Assembly: GCA_027625355.1 (NCBI GenBank)
Contig: JAQBWI010000007.1
Location: forward strand, 1 to 18,976
Direction: 5' to 3'
Origin: Pseudomonadota bacterium
GTDB lineage: Bacteria; Pseudomonadota; Alphaproteobacteria; HIMB59; GCA-002718135
DNA length: 18,976 nucleotides
Shown: positions 1-7,249 of the stretch, piece by piece
Layout of the letters: every line of letters begins with the position of its first letter
Numbering within the stretch: the first letter of the stretch is position 1
Notes under the pieces: generated by a model
What the model was told of the DNA's origin: nothing
Seen by the model: the letters and a program-made list of their open reading frames with translations, nothing else
Database searches by the model: none
Translations under genes and position numbers: made by a program

Positions 1-1069
1 CTCCTGGCATTACCATTTCAGTACCCTCTGGAAGTTTGATTGTTCCTGTTACATCTGTAGTTCTAAAATAAAACTGAGGTCTGTAATTTGAGAAAAATGG
101 AGTGTGTCTTCCACCCTCTTCTTTTTTAAGAACATATGCTTCAGCTTTAAACTTTGTGTGTGGTTTAATTGAGCCAGGTTTTGCAAGTACTTGACCTCTT
201 TCAACTTCTTCTCTTTTAGTTCCACGAAGTAACACTCCTACGTTGTCACCCGCTTCACCTGAATCTAAAAGCTTTCTAAACATTTCAACTCCAGTACAAG
301 TTGTTTTTTGTGGCTCTCTGATTCCTAAGATTTCTATTTCTTCGCCAACTTTAACCTGACCTTGCTCGATACGACCAGTTACAACAGTTCCTCTTCCTGA
401 GATAGAGAAAACATCCTCTACAGGCATTAGGAAAGGTTGATCAATAGGTCTTGTTGGTTGAGGAATAGATTCATCAACTGCTTTCATTAACTCTAAAATA
501 GAATTTTTACCAATTTCATCATCTCTTCCTTCTAAAGCAGCTAAAGCAGAACCCTTGATAATTGGGATAGTATCACCAGGGAATTCATAAGAAGTAAGAA
601 GTTCTCTAATTTCCATTTCAACCAAATCAATTAGCTCAGCATCATCAACTTGATCAACTTTATTCATGTATACAACAAGAGCTGGAACACCTACTTGTCT
701 AGCTAAAAGAATATGCTCTCTTGTTTGAGGCATAGGTCCATCAGCAGCATTAACAACAAGAATACCGCCATCCATTTGAGCAGCACCAGTAATCATATTT
801 TTCACATAGTCTGCGTGACCTGGACAATCGACGTGTGCGTAATGTCTAGCTTCTGTTTCATATTCTACATGAGCTGTAGAAATTGTAATTCCACGTTCTC
901 TCTCTTCAGGAGCTTTATCAATATTAGAGTAGTCAGTAAATACTGCTCCTCCTGATTCTGCTAGAACTTTTGTAATTGCAGCAGTTAATGTAGTTTTTCC
1001 GTGGTCAACATGTCCAACAGTACCGATATTACAATGCGGTTTATTTCTTTCAAATTTTGCTTTAGCCAT
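1..1069 (-). CDS. tuf: Elongation factor Tu (5' 356 codons, 3' end outside window)
   Basis: EF-Tu is the GTPase that carries aminoacyl-tRNA to the ribosomal A site in the cytoplasm. The reading frame begins at the ATG complementary to 1067-1069 (MAKAKFERNKPHCNIGTVGH) and stays open to the window edge, so roughly the last 40 residues of a normal ~396-residue protein are missing. Visible G-domain motifs are the P-loop GHVDHGKT at residues 19-26, the switch I RGITI, DCPGHADY, and NKVD for guanine specificity; domain 2 and most of domain 3 follow. It lies 32 nt downstream of tRNA-Gly, whose encoded CCA end is at 1102, and is probably co-transcribed with the tRNAs, as in the classic tRNA-tufB arrangement. 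No frameshift or unusual residue was seen. Confidence 0.98.
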   Translation of the reverse strand, partial: MAKAKFERNKPHCNIGTVGHVDHGKTTLTAAITKVLAESGGAVFTDYSNIDKAPEERERGITISTAHVEYETEARHYAHVDCPGHADYVKNMITGAAQMDGGILVVNAADGPMPQTREHILLARQVGVPALVVYMNKVDQVDDAELIDLVEMEIRELLTSYEFPGDTIPIIKGSALAALEGRDDEIGKNSILELMKAVDESIPQPTRPIDQPFLMPVEDVFSISGRGTVVTGRIEQGQVKVGEEIEILGIREPQKTTCTGVEMFRKLLDSGEAGDNVGVLLRGTKREEVERGQVLAKPGSIKPHTKFKAEAYVLKKEEGGRHTPFFSNYRPQFYFRTTDVTGTIKLPEGTEMVMPG

Positions 1070-1101
1070 TTTATTTTACCCCAGTATTTTTTTATTCGTT
1101 T

Positions 1102-1175
1102 TGGAGCGGGTGAAGGGAATCGAACCCTCGTAGCCAGCTTGGAAGGCTGGAGCTTTACCACTAAGCTACACCCGC
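1102..1175 (-). tRNA. tRNA-Gly (anticodon UCC)
   Basis: Read on the minus strand this folds as a standard 74-nt tRNA with encoded CCA (complement of 1102-1104). The acceptor stem GCGGGTG pairs with CACCCGC and the discriminator base is U. The anticodon stem-loop CCAGC-CTTCCAA-GCTGG carries TCC, which reads glycine codons, and the T-arm GAGGG-TTCGATT-CCCTT is intact apart from a G-T wobble. It sits between tRNA-Tyr and tuf in the same orientation, so a single primary transcript is likely. Confidence 0.96.
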
Positions 1176-1186
1176 TTTTGAAACTG

Positions 1187-1202
1187 ACTCACTCACTCAC
1201 TC
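1187..1202. repeat. Short tandem repeat, four copies of ACTC
   Basis: Four perfect ACTC tetranucleotides lie in the 53-nt spacer between tRNA-Gly and tRNA-Tyr. No function is evident. It is the only microsatellite-like stretch I noticed in the window and could vary in copy number between strains. Confidence 0.7.
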
Positions 1203-1228
1203 ATCACTTTTTTCCTACTCTCCAAATA

Positions 1229-1314
1229 TGGTGGAGGGGGTAGGATTCGAACCTACGTACGCTCACGCGGGCGGATTTACAGTCCGCTGCCTTTAACCAC
1301 TCGACCACCCCTCC
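1229..1314 (-). tRNA. tRNA-Tyr (anticodon GUA)
   Basis: An 86-nt class II tRNA on the minus strand with encoded CCA (complement of 1229-1231) and the long variable arm expected of tyrosine tRNA. The acceptor GGAGGGG pairs with CCCCTCC and the discriminator is A. The anticodon loop holds GTA between GCGGA and TCCGC. The T-loop TTCGAAT is flanked by GTAGG and CCTAC. It is the tRNA upstream of tRNA-Gly and tuf. Confidence 0.96.
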
Positions 1315-1485
1315 AAATTTGAAGAAATGGCACATACTAATAAAGTAGTATGATTGTCAATCTAAAACAACTTACTTCCACCTTAAGATACGAAAGTTCT
1401 TTAAAGCGCGCTCCTTTTAGACAAAAAATTAGAATTTGTATATATCTAGATTGTATTTAATACCCAAATCTGTGATAAAACAAAA
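1315..1485. other. Divergent intergenic region between tRNA-Tyr and rlmB
   Basis: This 171-nt gap must hold the start signals for the minus-strand tRNA-Tyr/tRNA-Gly/tuf transcript and for plus-strand rlmB. I see a convincing -35 hexamer only for the minus direction. A GC-rich patch around 1405-1411 stands out against the AT-rich background but forms no clear hairpin with a T tract. No open reading frame of note is present. Confidence 0.6.
1333..1360 (-). promoter_or_regulatory. Candidate sigma70-type promoter for tRNA-Tyr/tRNA-Gly/tuf
   Basis: On the minus strand a perfect TTGACA lies at 1360-1355. It is followed by either TAGTAT (15-nt spacer) or TATGTG (18-nt spacer) as a weak -10 element, roughly 20 nt before the tRNA-Tyr 5' end at 1314. 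The -35 match is strong and the -10 is imperfect, so the assignment is tentative. Confidence 0.4.
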
Positions 1486-2250
1486 ATGTCAAAAAATAAA
1501 CCTCAAAAATCCCTAAATACTGGGAAAATTCAGATAATACATGGAATGCATGCTGTAAGAGCCGCTCTATTAAATACTAAAAGAGTTCATCTTGAGCTTC
1601 ATATAACTGAAAACAACCATGAATTTGCTAGAAATTACAAATCAACAATTGAGAAAATTACTATTCTGAATCAAAAAGAATTTAAAAATCTTTATGGGGG
1701 AGAAAAATCTACTCAAGGAATTGTTCTCAAAACTAATGATTTTGAAAGACCAAGTCTTCAACAATTCGTGAAAAATGAAAATGTGAATGATAAATCTGTG
1801 TTATTGGCTTTAGATCAAATAACTGATCCCCAAAATATAGGATCAATAATGCGCTCATGTGCTTTATTCAACTGCAAAGGAATACTATTAGCAAAAGACA
1901 ATGCTCCAGATCTGACACCTTCATTATATAAAGCTGCATCAGGTGCAGCAGAAATAGTAAATTACTTTAGAGTTACAAATTTAAAGAGAAGCATTTCTGA
2001 ATTAAAAAAATATGGTTACTGGGTTTATGGATTTGATTCTTCTGAAGACAGCAAGTCTTCAAATATAAATTTTACAAAAAAATCAATATTAGTTTTTGGT
2101 TCTGAGGGTAAGGGAATGCGAGATCTTGTAAAAAAAGAATGTGATGAGATTATTAAAATAAATATGCATCAAAATAAACATTATCAAATTGACAGCTTAA
2201 ATGTCTCAAATGCTGCAACAATTGCTCTTTACGAGTTTTTTAAATCTTAA
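1486..2250 (+). CDS. rlmB: 23S rRNA 2'-O-ribose methyltransferase (RlmB/SpoU family)
   Basis: This is a SpoU/TrmH-type methyltransferase of 254 residues, the usual size for RlmB, which methylates the ribose of a 23S rRNA guanosine (G2251 in E. coli numbering) using S-adenosylmethionine. The N-terminal substrate-binding domain contains IIHGMHAVRAAL near residues 17-28. The catalytic SPOUT domain shows all three motifs: DPQNIGSIMRS (114-124), FGSEGKGMR (204-212) and the knot-closing SLNVSNAATIALYE (237-250). The gene is flanked by tRNA genes pointing the other way and ends in a run of ten T (2251-2260) directly after the stop. RlmB rather than TrmL/TrmH is favoured by the HGMHAV N-terminal domain; the exact target base is inferred from family membership. 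Confidence 0.92.
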   Translation: MSKNKPQKSLNTGKIQIIHGMHAVRAALLNTKRVHLELHITENNHEFARNYKSTIEKITILNQKEFKNLYGGEKSTQGIVLKTNDFERPSLQQFVKNENVNDKSVLLALDQITDPQNIGSIMRSCALFNCKGILLAKDNAPDLTPSLYKAASGAAEIVNYFRVTNLKRSISELKKYGYWVYGFDSSEDSKSSNINFTKKSILVFGSEGKGMRDLVKKECDEIIKINMHQNKHYQIDSLNVSNAATIALYEFFKS

Positions 2251-2263
2251 TTTTTTTTTTAAA

Positions 2264-2339
<76 letters not shown>

Positions 2340-2350
2340 ACTTAAAAAGC

Positions 2351-2379
2351 CATTTACAATTAAATTAAAAATTCGACAA
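2351..2379 (-). promoter_or_regulatory. Candidate promoter for tRNA-Thr
   Basis: Minus-strand TTGTCG at 2379-2374 is separated by exactly 17 nt from TAAATG at 2356-2351. This would place a transcription start 4-6 nt before the tRNA 5' end at 2339. Both hexamers are only partial matches to the sigma70 consensus, so the good spacing is the main support. Confidence 0.3.
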
Positions 2380-2391
2380 GTAATTTATATC

Positions 2392-2511
2392 TTAAATTCC
2401 AGGAATATAAGGAACTCCATCCCCTTTAGCTTTTTCATTAATCTCATTAAAAGTTGAACAAGCAGTTAAGGGCGCGGTAAGTAAAAATAATATTAATAAT
2501 AATTTTTTCAT
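2392..2511 (-). CDS. Small putative lipoprotein, 39 residues
   Basis: A short minus-strand frame starts with ATG at 2511, three bases after the fdsA stop, and ends at the TAA complementary to 2392-2394. The product begins MKKLLLILFLLTAPLTAC: a two-lysine n-region, a hydrophobic core and a lipobox LTAC with Cys18 as the lipidation site. The remaining 21 residues are polar (STFNEINEKAKGDGVPYIP...). It would be an inner- or outer-membrane lipoprotein with a tiny mature part, like the entericidin size class but without recognisable homology. Its position suggests co-expression with formate dehydrogenase, in the slot where other fds operons may carry the small subunit FdsD; it does not resemble FdsD. 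The function is unknown, and the lipobox plus coherent signal peptide make it likely to be a real gene. Confidence 0.7.
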   Translation of the reverse strand: MKKLLLILFLLTAPLTACSTFNEINEKAKGDGVPYIPGI

Positions 2512-2514
2512 AAC

Positions 2515-5271
2515 TTAATTTATCTTTTCTATTTTTGCAGCGCAATATTTAAATTCTGGAATTTTTCCATAAGGATCTAAAGCTGGATTAGTTAACAGAT
2601 TTACGGCAGCCTCATTATAGCAAAAAGGTATAAAAATTACACCCTCAGGTATGGCTCTGTCTTCTCTTACTCTTATATTAATAGTTCCCCTTCTTGTGGA
2701 TACTTTTATCTTATCTCCTGGTTTCATATTTTTCTTTAGAATTTCATTAGGTGAGATTGACACTGTTGCTTCAGGCTCAATAGCATCTAAGTTAGAAGCC
2801 TTTCTTGTCATAGCTCCAGTATGCCAATGTTCAAGTTGCCTTCCAGTAGTAAGGATCATTTCATATTCTTGATCTGGCACTTCGTTTGGCGATGTAACGC
2901 TTGCTGGAACAAATTTACCTCTCCCAGATTCATTTGGAAATTTATCTCCAAATACTATTTCATCACCTGGAGTAGTTGGCGATCTACTGGGATAAGTTAC
3001 TGAATTTTCATTTTCTAATCTATCCCAAGTAATATTATTTAATGAAGGCATAGTTTTAGACATCTCTTCATAAATTTCCCTAGGATGTTTATAGCTCCAA
3101 TCTAAGCCCATTCTTTTTCCTAATTCATTTGTGATCCACCAATCTTCTTTTGCAGCACCTGGAGCATCAAGAGCTTTACGACCCATTTGAACTTGTCGAT
3201 TAGTATTTGTAGCAGTTCCATTTTTTTCAGGCCAAGCTGAAGCTGGAAAAATTACATCTGCATAAGTTGCTGTTTCCGTTAAAAAAATATCTTGAACAAC
3301 TAAATGCTCTAACATTTGAAGAGCTTCTCTTGCGTGATTCAAATCTGGATCAGACATAGCTGGATTTTCTCCAAGAATATACATGCCTTTAATAGTATCT
3401 TCGTGAATAGCATCCATAATCTCAACTACAGTTAATCCCTTTTTATTATCTAAAGGAGTATTCCAGAATTTTTCAAAAAAGCTCTGTTTTTCATCTTTTT
3501 CAACTAGTTGATAATCAGGATACATCATAGGTATTAAACCAGCATCAGAAGCACCTTGAACATTATTTTGACCCCTTAAAGGATGAAGTCCCGATCCTCT
3601 TCTGCCAACATTCCCTGTCATCAAAGCTAATGAAATCAAACATCTTGCATTATCAGTACCATGTACATGTTGTGATACCCCCATACCCCAAAAAATAATT
3701 CCCTTACTAGTTGTTGCATAAAGATGTGCAACTTCACGAATCAAATTTGCGTCTATACCTGTTTGTTCTTCCATTATTTCAGGTGGATAATTTTTTAAAT
3801 GTCTTCTTAAGTCATCAAAGCCTAAGGTCTGTTTTTTTATATACTCATCATTAAATATACCATCTTCAATTATTACATGCATAATTGAATTCAGAAGAGC
3901 CACGTCTGAACCTGGCTTGAATTGTAACATATGAGTTGCATGCTTTTTTAGAGCATGACCTCTAGGATCCATAACTATTAGTTTAGATCCTTTTTTAGCT
4001 GCATTTTTAAAGAAGGTAGCAGCAACAGGATGATTTTCTGTTGGGTTAGCTCCTATAACAATTATTACGTCAGAATGTTCAACTTCATAAAACGGAGCAG
4101 TCACAGCTCCTGAACCAATAGTTTCTAATAATGCTGCAACAGATGACGCATGACAGAGACGTGTGCAATGATCAACGTTATTGGTATTGAAACCAGTTCG
4201 AATAAGTTTTTGAAAAAGATACGCTTCTTCATTCGAACACTTAGCTGATCCAAAGCCTGCAAGATTACTTTTTCCATTTCTTTTCTTTTTGATTTCTAAA
4301 AAACCTTTTGCTGCATAGTCTAATGCTTCCTCCCATGTAGCTTCTCTAAAATAATCATGTAAGTTTGAAAAATCTATGCTTGGATGTAAGTCCTTTTTTT
4401 TATCTTTTATTCTTATTAAAGGTTTAGTTAACCTTTCAGGATTGGTAACATAATCAAAACCAAATCTTCCTTTTACACAAAGCCTATTTTTATTTGCCGG
4501 TCCATCAATGCCATTTACATACTTTATCTCGTTATTTTTGACGTTGTACTCAATTTGACACCCGACACCACAGTATGGGCAAACACTATTTACTTTTTTA
4601 TCTACATTGCTCTCCCCTACGCCTTTTTCATTTACTAATGTCGCAGGCATTAATGCGCCTGTTGGGCAAGCTTGAACGCATTCTCCACAAGCAACACATG
4701 AGCTATCTCCCATAGGATCATCAAAATCAAAAACTATTTTTGAGTTTTCTCCTCTATAGGCCATTCCAATTACATCATTTACTTGAACCTCTCTACAAGC
4801 TCGTACACAAAGATTACATTGTATACAGGCATCCAAATTAACCGCCATACTTGGGTGGGAAGTATCAGGTTGACAAGGAGTTTTTTTTGGGAACCTATTC
4901 TCTTTAGCATCAACCTTGTCTATCCAATTCCAAAAATCGGAAGTGTTATCATGGGCAACATCTCTTTCTGGCTGATCAGCTAGTAGCAGTTCAAAAACTA
5001 ACTCTCTGGATTTCTTTGCTTTATCAGATGAGGTGTGAACCTTCATATCAGAAGATGGTTTTCTGATGCAAGAAGCAGCTAAAACTCTTTCACCTTCAAT
5101 CTCAACCATGCAAGCTCTACAATTTCCATCAGCTCTATAACCTGGTTTATCTGCATAACAAAGATGTGGGATTTCCGTTCCTAGTCTGTTTGCAACTTGC
5201 CATATAGTTTCTTCATTATTTGCTTCTACTTGTTTATCATTCAAGTAAAATTTAATTTTGTCTTCATTCAT
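2515..5271 (-). CDS. fdsA: NAD-dependent formate dehydrogenase, catalytic molybdopterin subunit (FdsA-like)
   Basis: This 918-residue cytoplasmic protein oxidises formate to CO2 on a bis-molybdopterin guanine dinucleotide metal centre and passes electrons along Fe-S clusters to the NAD-reducing subunit. In order it shows a [2Fe-2S] ferredoxin domain (C38, C51, C54, C68), a NuoG-like Fe-S region (C133), an 8-Cys ferredoxin pair (C149-C159 and C192-C202), the CxxCxxxC...C [4Fe-4S] site of the molybdopterin domain (C231, C234, C238, C265), and the active-site pair Cys373-His374 in RLCHASS. The metal ligand is encoded as Cys, not selenocysteine. The C-terminal cap contains GRQLEHWHTGAMTR, typical of formate dehydrogenases. 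It overlaps the upstream diaphorase gene by 8 nt. Mo versus W cannot be told from sequence. The family call is firm; soluble NAD linkage is inferred from the neighbour. Confidence 0.93.
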   Translation of the reverse strand: MNEDKIKFYLNDKQVEANNEETIWQVANRLGTEIPHLCYADKPGYRADGNCRACMVEIEGERVLAASCIRKPSSDMKVHTSSDKAKKSRELVFELLLADQPERDVAHDNTSDFWNWIDKVDAKENRFPKKTPCQPDTSHPSMAVNLDACIQCNLCVRACREVQVNDVIGMAYRGENSKIVFDFDDPMGDSSCVACGECVQACPTGALMPATLVNEKGVGESNVDKKVNSVCPYCGVGCQIEYNVKNNEIKYVNGIDGPANKNRLCVKGRFGFDYVTNPERLTKPLIRIKDKKKDLHPSIDFSNLHDYFREATWEEALDYAAKGFLEIKKKRNGKSNLAGFGSAKCSNEEAYLFQKLIRTGFNTNNVDHCTRLCHASSVAALLETIGSGAVTAPFYEVEHSDVIIVIGANPTENHPVAATFFKNAAKKGSKLIVMDPRGHALKKHATHMLQFKPGSDVALLNSIMHVIIEDGIFNDEYIKKQTLGFDDLRRHLKNYPPEIMEEQTGIDANLIREVAHLYATTSKGIIFWGMGVSQHVHGTDNARCLISLALMTGNVGRRGSGLHPLRGQNNVQGASDAGLIPMMYPDYQLVEKDEKQSFFEKFWNTPLDNKKGLTVVEIMDAIHEDTIKGMYILGENPAMSDPDLNHAREALQMLEHLVVQDIFLTETATYADVIFPASAWPEKNGTATNTNRQVQMGRKALDAPGAAKEDWWITNELGKRMGLDWSYKHPREIYEEMSKTMPSLNNITWDRLENENSVTYPSRSPTTPGDEIVFGDKFPNESGRGKFVPASVTSPNEVPDQEYEMILTTGRQLEHWHTGAMTRKASNLDAIEPEATVSISPNEILKKNMKPGDKIKVSTRRGTINIRVREDRAIPEGVIFIPFCYNEAAVNLLTNPALDPYGKIPEFKYCAAKIEKIN

Positions 5272-6967
5272 AACTTATTTCATTTCCAAAATACTTAAGA
5301 ACGGAATTAAGTGGGTTTGTAGCAGCTTGACCTAATCCGCAAATCGAAGCTTGAGACATAACCTCAGATAAATCTACAAGTTTTTCCTTGTTCCATATTT
5401 TTTCTTTCATCAACTTAACTGTTTTTTCTGTTCCTACTCTGCATGGAGTACACTGACCACAACTTTCTTCTTCAAAAAATTTCAATAAATTAAGAGCAAC
5501 ATCTCTCATACTGTCTTTATCTGATAAAACAACAATAGCAGCAGAACCTAAAAAACATCCAGCATCTGTTAGCTCTTTAGAGCCATAATCTAAAGGTATC
5601 TTATTCATTGAAGCAGGAAGTATTCCACCTGAAGCACCTCCTGGTAAATACCCTTTAAAAATATGATCTTCTTTCATTCCACCACAGTAATCATCTATCA
5701 ATTCTTGAATTGTTATTCCTGCAGGAGCAACTTTAACTCCCGGCTTTTTAACTCGTCCAGATATTGAAAAACTATGAAAACCCTTACTCCCTCCAGTTCC
5801 TTTTTCAGCAAACCAGTTAGGTCCTTTTTCTAATATATCCCTTAACCAAAATAATGTTTCTAAATTATTCGTAAGGGTTGGGGAATTAAACAAACCTACC
5901 TCAGCTACATAGGGAGGTCGATGACGTGGGAGTCCTCTTTTACCTTCGATACTCTCGATCATAGCAGATTCTTCGCCACAAATATATGCACCTGCACCTC
6001 TTCTAATTACAAAGTGACCCTTTGGAATTATTTTTTCATTTTCTAATTTTGAAATTTCATCTTTTAAAATTTTTATAACAGCAGGATATTCATCCCTCAT
6101 ATAAATATAAACATTTGTAGCTTTAATAAATAATGACGCGATCAAAGCCCCTTCTAAAAATCTATGAGGGTCTTTTTCTAAATAATTTCTATCCTTAAAT
6201 GTACCAGGCTCACCCTCATCACCATTAACAGCCACATATTTAGTTCCATTGTATTTTGACACAATTTCCCATTTCATACCAGTTGGAAAGCCTGCACCTC
6301 CTTTACCTTTAAGACCACTCTCTTTAAGGATTTTAATAATTTCAGCATTATCAATCTGACCGTCCCTGACTTTTTTTGAAATGCTATAACCTCCATCTTT
6401 TTTGTACTGATCTAGAGTTATGTATTCAGGAATTACTGCTTCAAAATCTTTATTTTTTATTGTTTCTGTAACAGATTGAATTGATGCTTGATCCACGTAG
6501 TTTTTTCCTACACAAACAGTAGGAGCTAGATCGCATCTACCCATACATGGTCCTGGAACAACTTTAATATTTTTGTTTTCACAAACTTTTAGAGAATCAA
6601 GCAATGTATGAGCTCCAAATAGTTCGCACGTCAAACTCTCACACACTCTTACAACTTTAAGAGGCTCATAAGTTTCAGCATTTTTTATTATATTAAAATG
6701 AGCATAAAAGGTTGCTACCTCGTAAATCTCTGAAAGGGATAAATTAATTATTGTTGATAGAGCTACTAAATGCTTATCATACAATACTCCAAACTCATCT
6801 TGCAAAATATGTAAATATTCTATCAGTTCATCTCTCTTGAAATGTATACCCTGCAGAAGATTTGACACTTCTTCATAAAAACTATTTTCAGGCTGCCTAC
6901 CTTTTGGCTTCCACCTTCTCTTCTTTTTTTTAAGAGAGCTATCAGTTTGAGAAATAAATTTATCCAT
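5264..6967 (-). CDS. Formate dehydrogenase diaphorase subunit, fused NuoE/NuoF type (FdsG-FdsB fusion)
   Basis: This subunit takes electrons from FdsA through Fe-S centres to FMN and reduces NAD+. The 567-residue chain joins two proteins that are often separate. Residues ~25-165 are a NuoE/FdsG-like thioredoxin-fold domain with the [2Fe-2S] ligands C109, C114, C141 and C145. Residues ~195-567 are a NuoF/FdsB-like domain with the nucleotide motif GKGGAGFPTG (221-230), the FMN-site GDEGEPGTFKDR (249-260) and the [4Fe-4S] motif ESCGQCTPCR (C503, C506, C509) plus C543. A basic N-terminal stretch (KKKKRRWKPKGR, 13-24) precedes the first domain. The pairing with a formate dehydrogenase catalytic gene, and the absence of other nuo genes, argue against this being complex I. 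It is first in the operon, about 40 nt from a divergent tusA-like gene. Confidence 0.92.
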   Translation of the reverse strand: MDKFISQTDSSLKKKKRRWKPKGRQPENSFYEEVSNLLQGIHFKRDELIEYLHILQDEFGVLYDKHLVALSTIINLSLSEIYEVATFYAHFNIIKNAETYEPLKVVRVCESLTCELFGAHTLLDSLKVCENKNIKVVPGPCMGRCDLAPTVCVGKNYVDQASIQSVTETIKNKDFEAVIPEYITLDQYKKDGGYSISKKVRDGQIDNAEIIKILKESGLKGKGGAGFPTGMKWEIVSKYNGTKYVAVNGDEGEPGTFKDRNYLEKDPHRFLEGALIASLFIKATNVYIYMRDEYPAVIKILKDEISKLENEKIIPKGHFVIRRGAGAYICGEESAMIESIEGKRGLPRHRPPYVAEVGLFNSPTLTNNLETLFWLRDILEKGPNWFAEKGTGGSKGFHSFSISGRVKKPGVKVAPAGITIQELIDDYCGGMKEDHIFKGYLPGGASGGILPASMNKIPLDYGSKELTDAGCFLGSAAIVVLSDKDSMRDVALNLLKFFEEESCGQCTPCRVGTEKTVKLMKEKIWNKEKLVDLSEVMSQASICGLGQAATNPLNSVLKYFGNEISYE

Positions 6968-7007
6968 TTAAATTGAATTATTAATATATATTTTGTATCA
7001 GATTAAA

Positions 7008-7249
7008 ATGAAAGATTCAGTTGAAAATGATGAAATAGTTCTTGATACGAGCGGTAATGTCCCATCCCTGTTTTAAAAGCAAGAAAACTTGCTCAAGAGT
7101 TAAAGAATGGCATGGTAATAAAGATAATAGCTACTGATCCACTTGCTACTGCCGACTTCGAACACTATTGCAATCAGTCAGGTTATGAATTTTTAGGAAG
7201 CTACAATGAAAGTGAAAAAATTATAATTAGGTATAAGTTCAAAAATTAA
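7008..7249 (+). pseudogene. tusA: TusA-like sulfur-carrier protein gene with a frameshift before the catalytic cysteine
   Basis: From ATG at 7008 the frame encodes about 16 residues ending IVLDTSG, then runs into a stop at 7074-7076. Shifting frame after 7057 gives a continuous frame from the TGT at 7058 to TAA at 7247-7249. It begins CPIPVLKARKLAQELKNG and continues with IIATDPLATADFEHYC, the expected TusA/SirA core with the active-site Cys-Pro. TusA proteins normally read DTxGLxCPxP, so four bases, or an equivalent change of frame, appear to be lost between Gly (7053-7055) and Cys. TusA carries persulfide sulfur and can feed cofactor sulfuration, which fits the position among formate dehydrogenase and molybdopterin genes. 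It is either a recent pseudogene or a sequence or assembly error; the intact downstream frame favours a very recent or artefactual lesion. No in-frame start upstream of the Cys rescues it. The 3' end overlaps convergent moeA by 4 nt. Confidence 0.85.

Noticed and set aside
713..1243. Two plus-strand open frames across tuf and the tRNA genes
   Set aside because: They are read-throughs antisense to tuf and across tRNA-Gly, with low-complexity Ser/Phe-rich composition and no start-site support.
2251..2260. Rho-independent terminator after rlmB
   Set aside because: A run of ten T follows the stop, but no GC-rich hairpin precedes it, so I did not call a terminator.
4147..4157. Possible selenocysteine at the formate dehydrogenase active site
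   Set aside because: The active-site codon in RLCHASS is an ordinary Cys codon; there is no in-frame TGA.
5264..6967. Complex I genes nuoE/nuoF
   Set aside because: The two domains are fused and sit next to a formate dehydrogenase catalytic gene with no other nuo genes present, so an Fds diaphorase subunit fits better.
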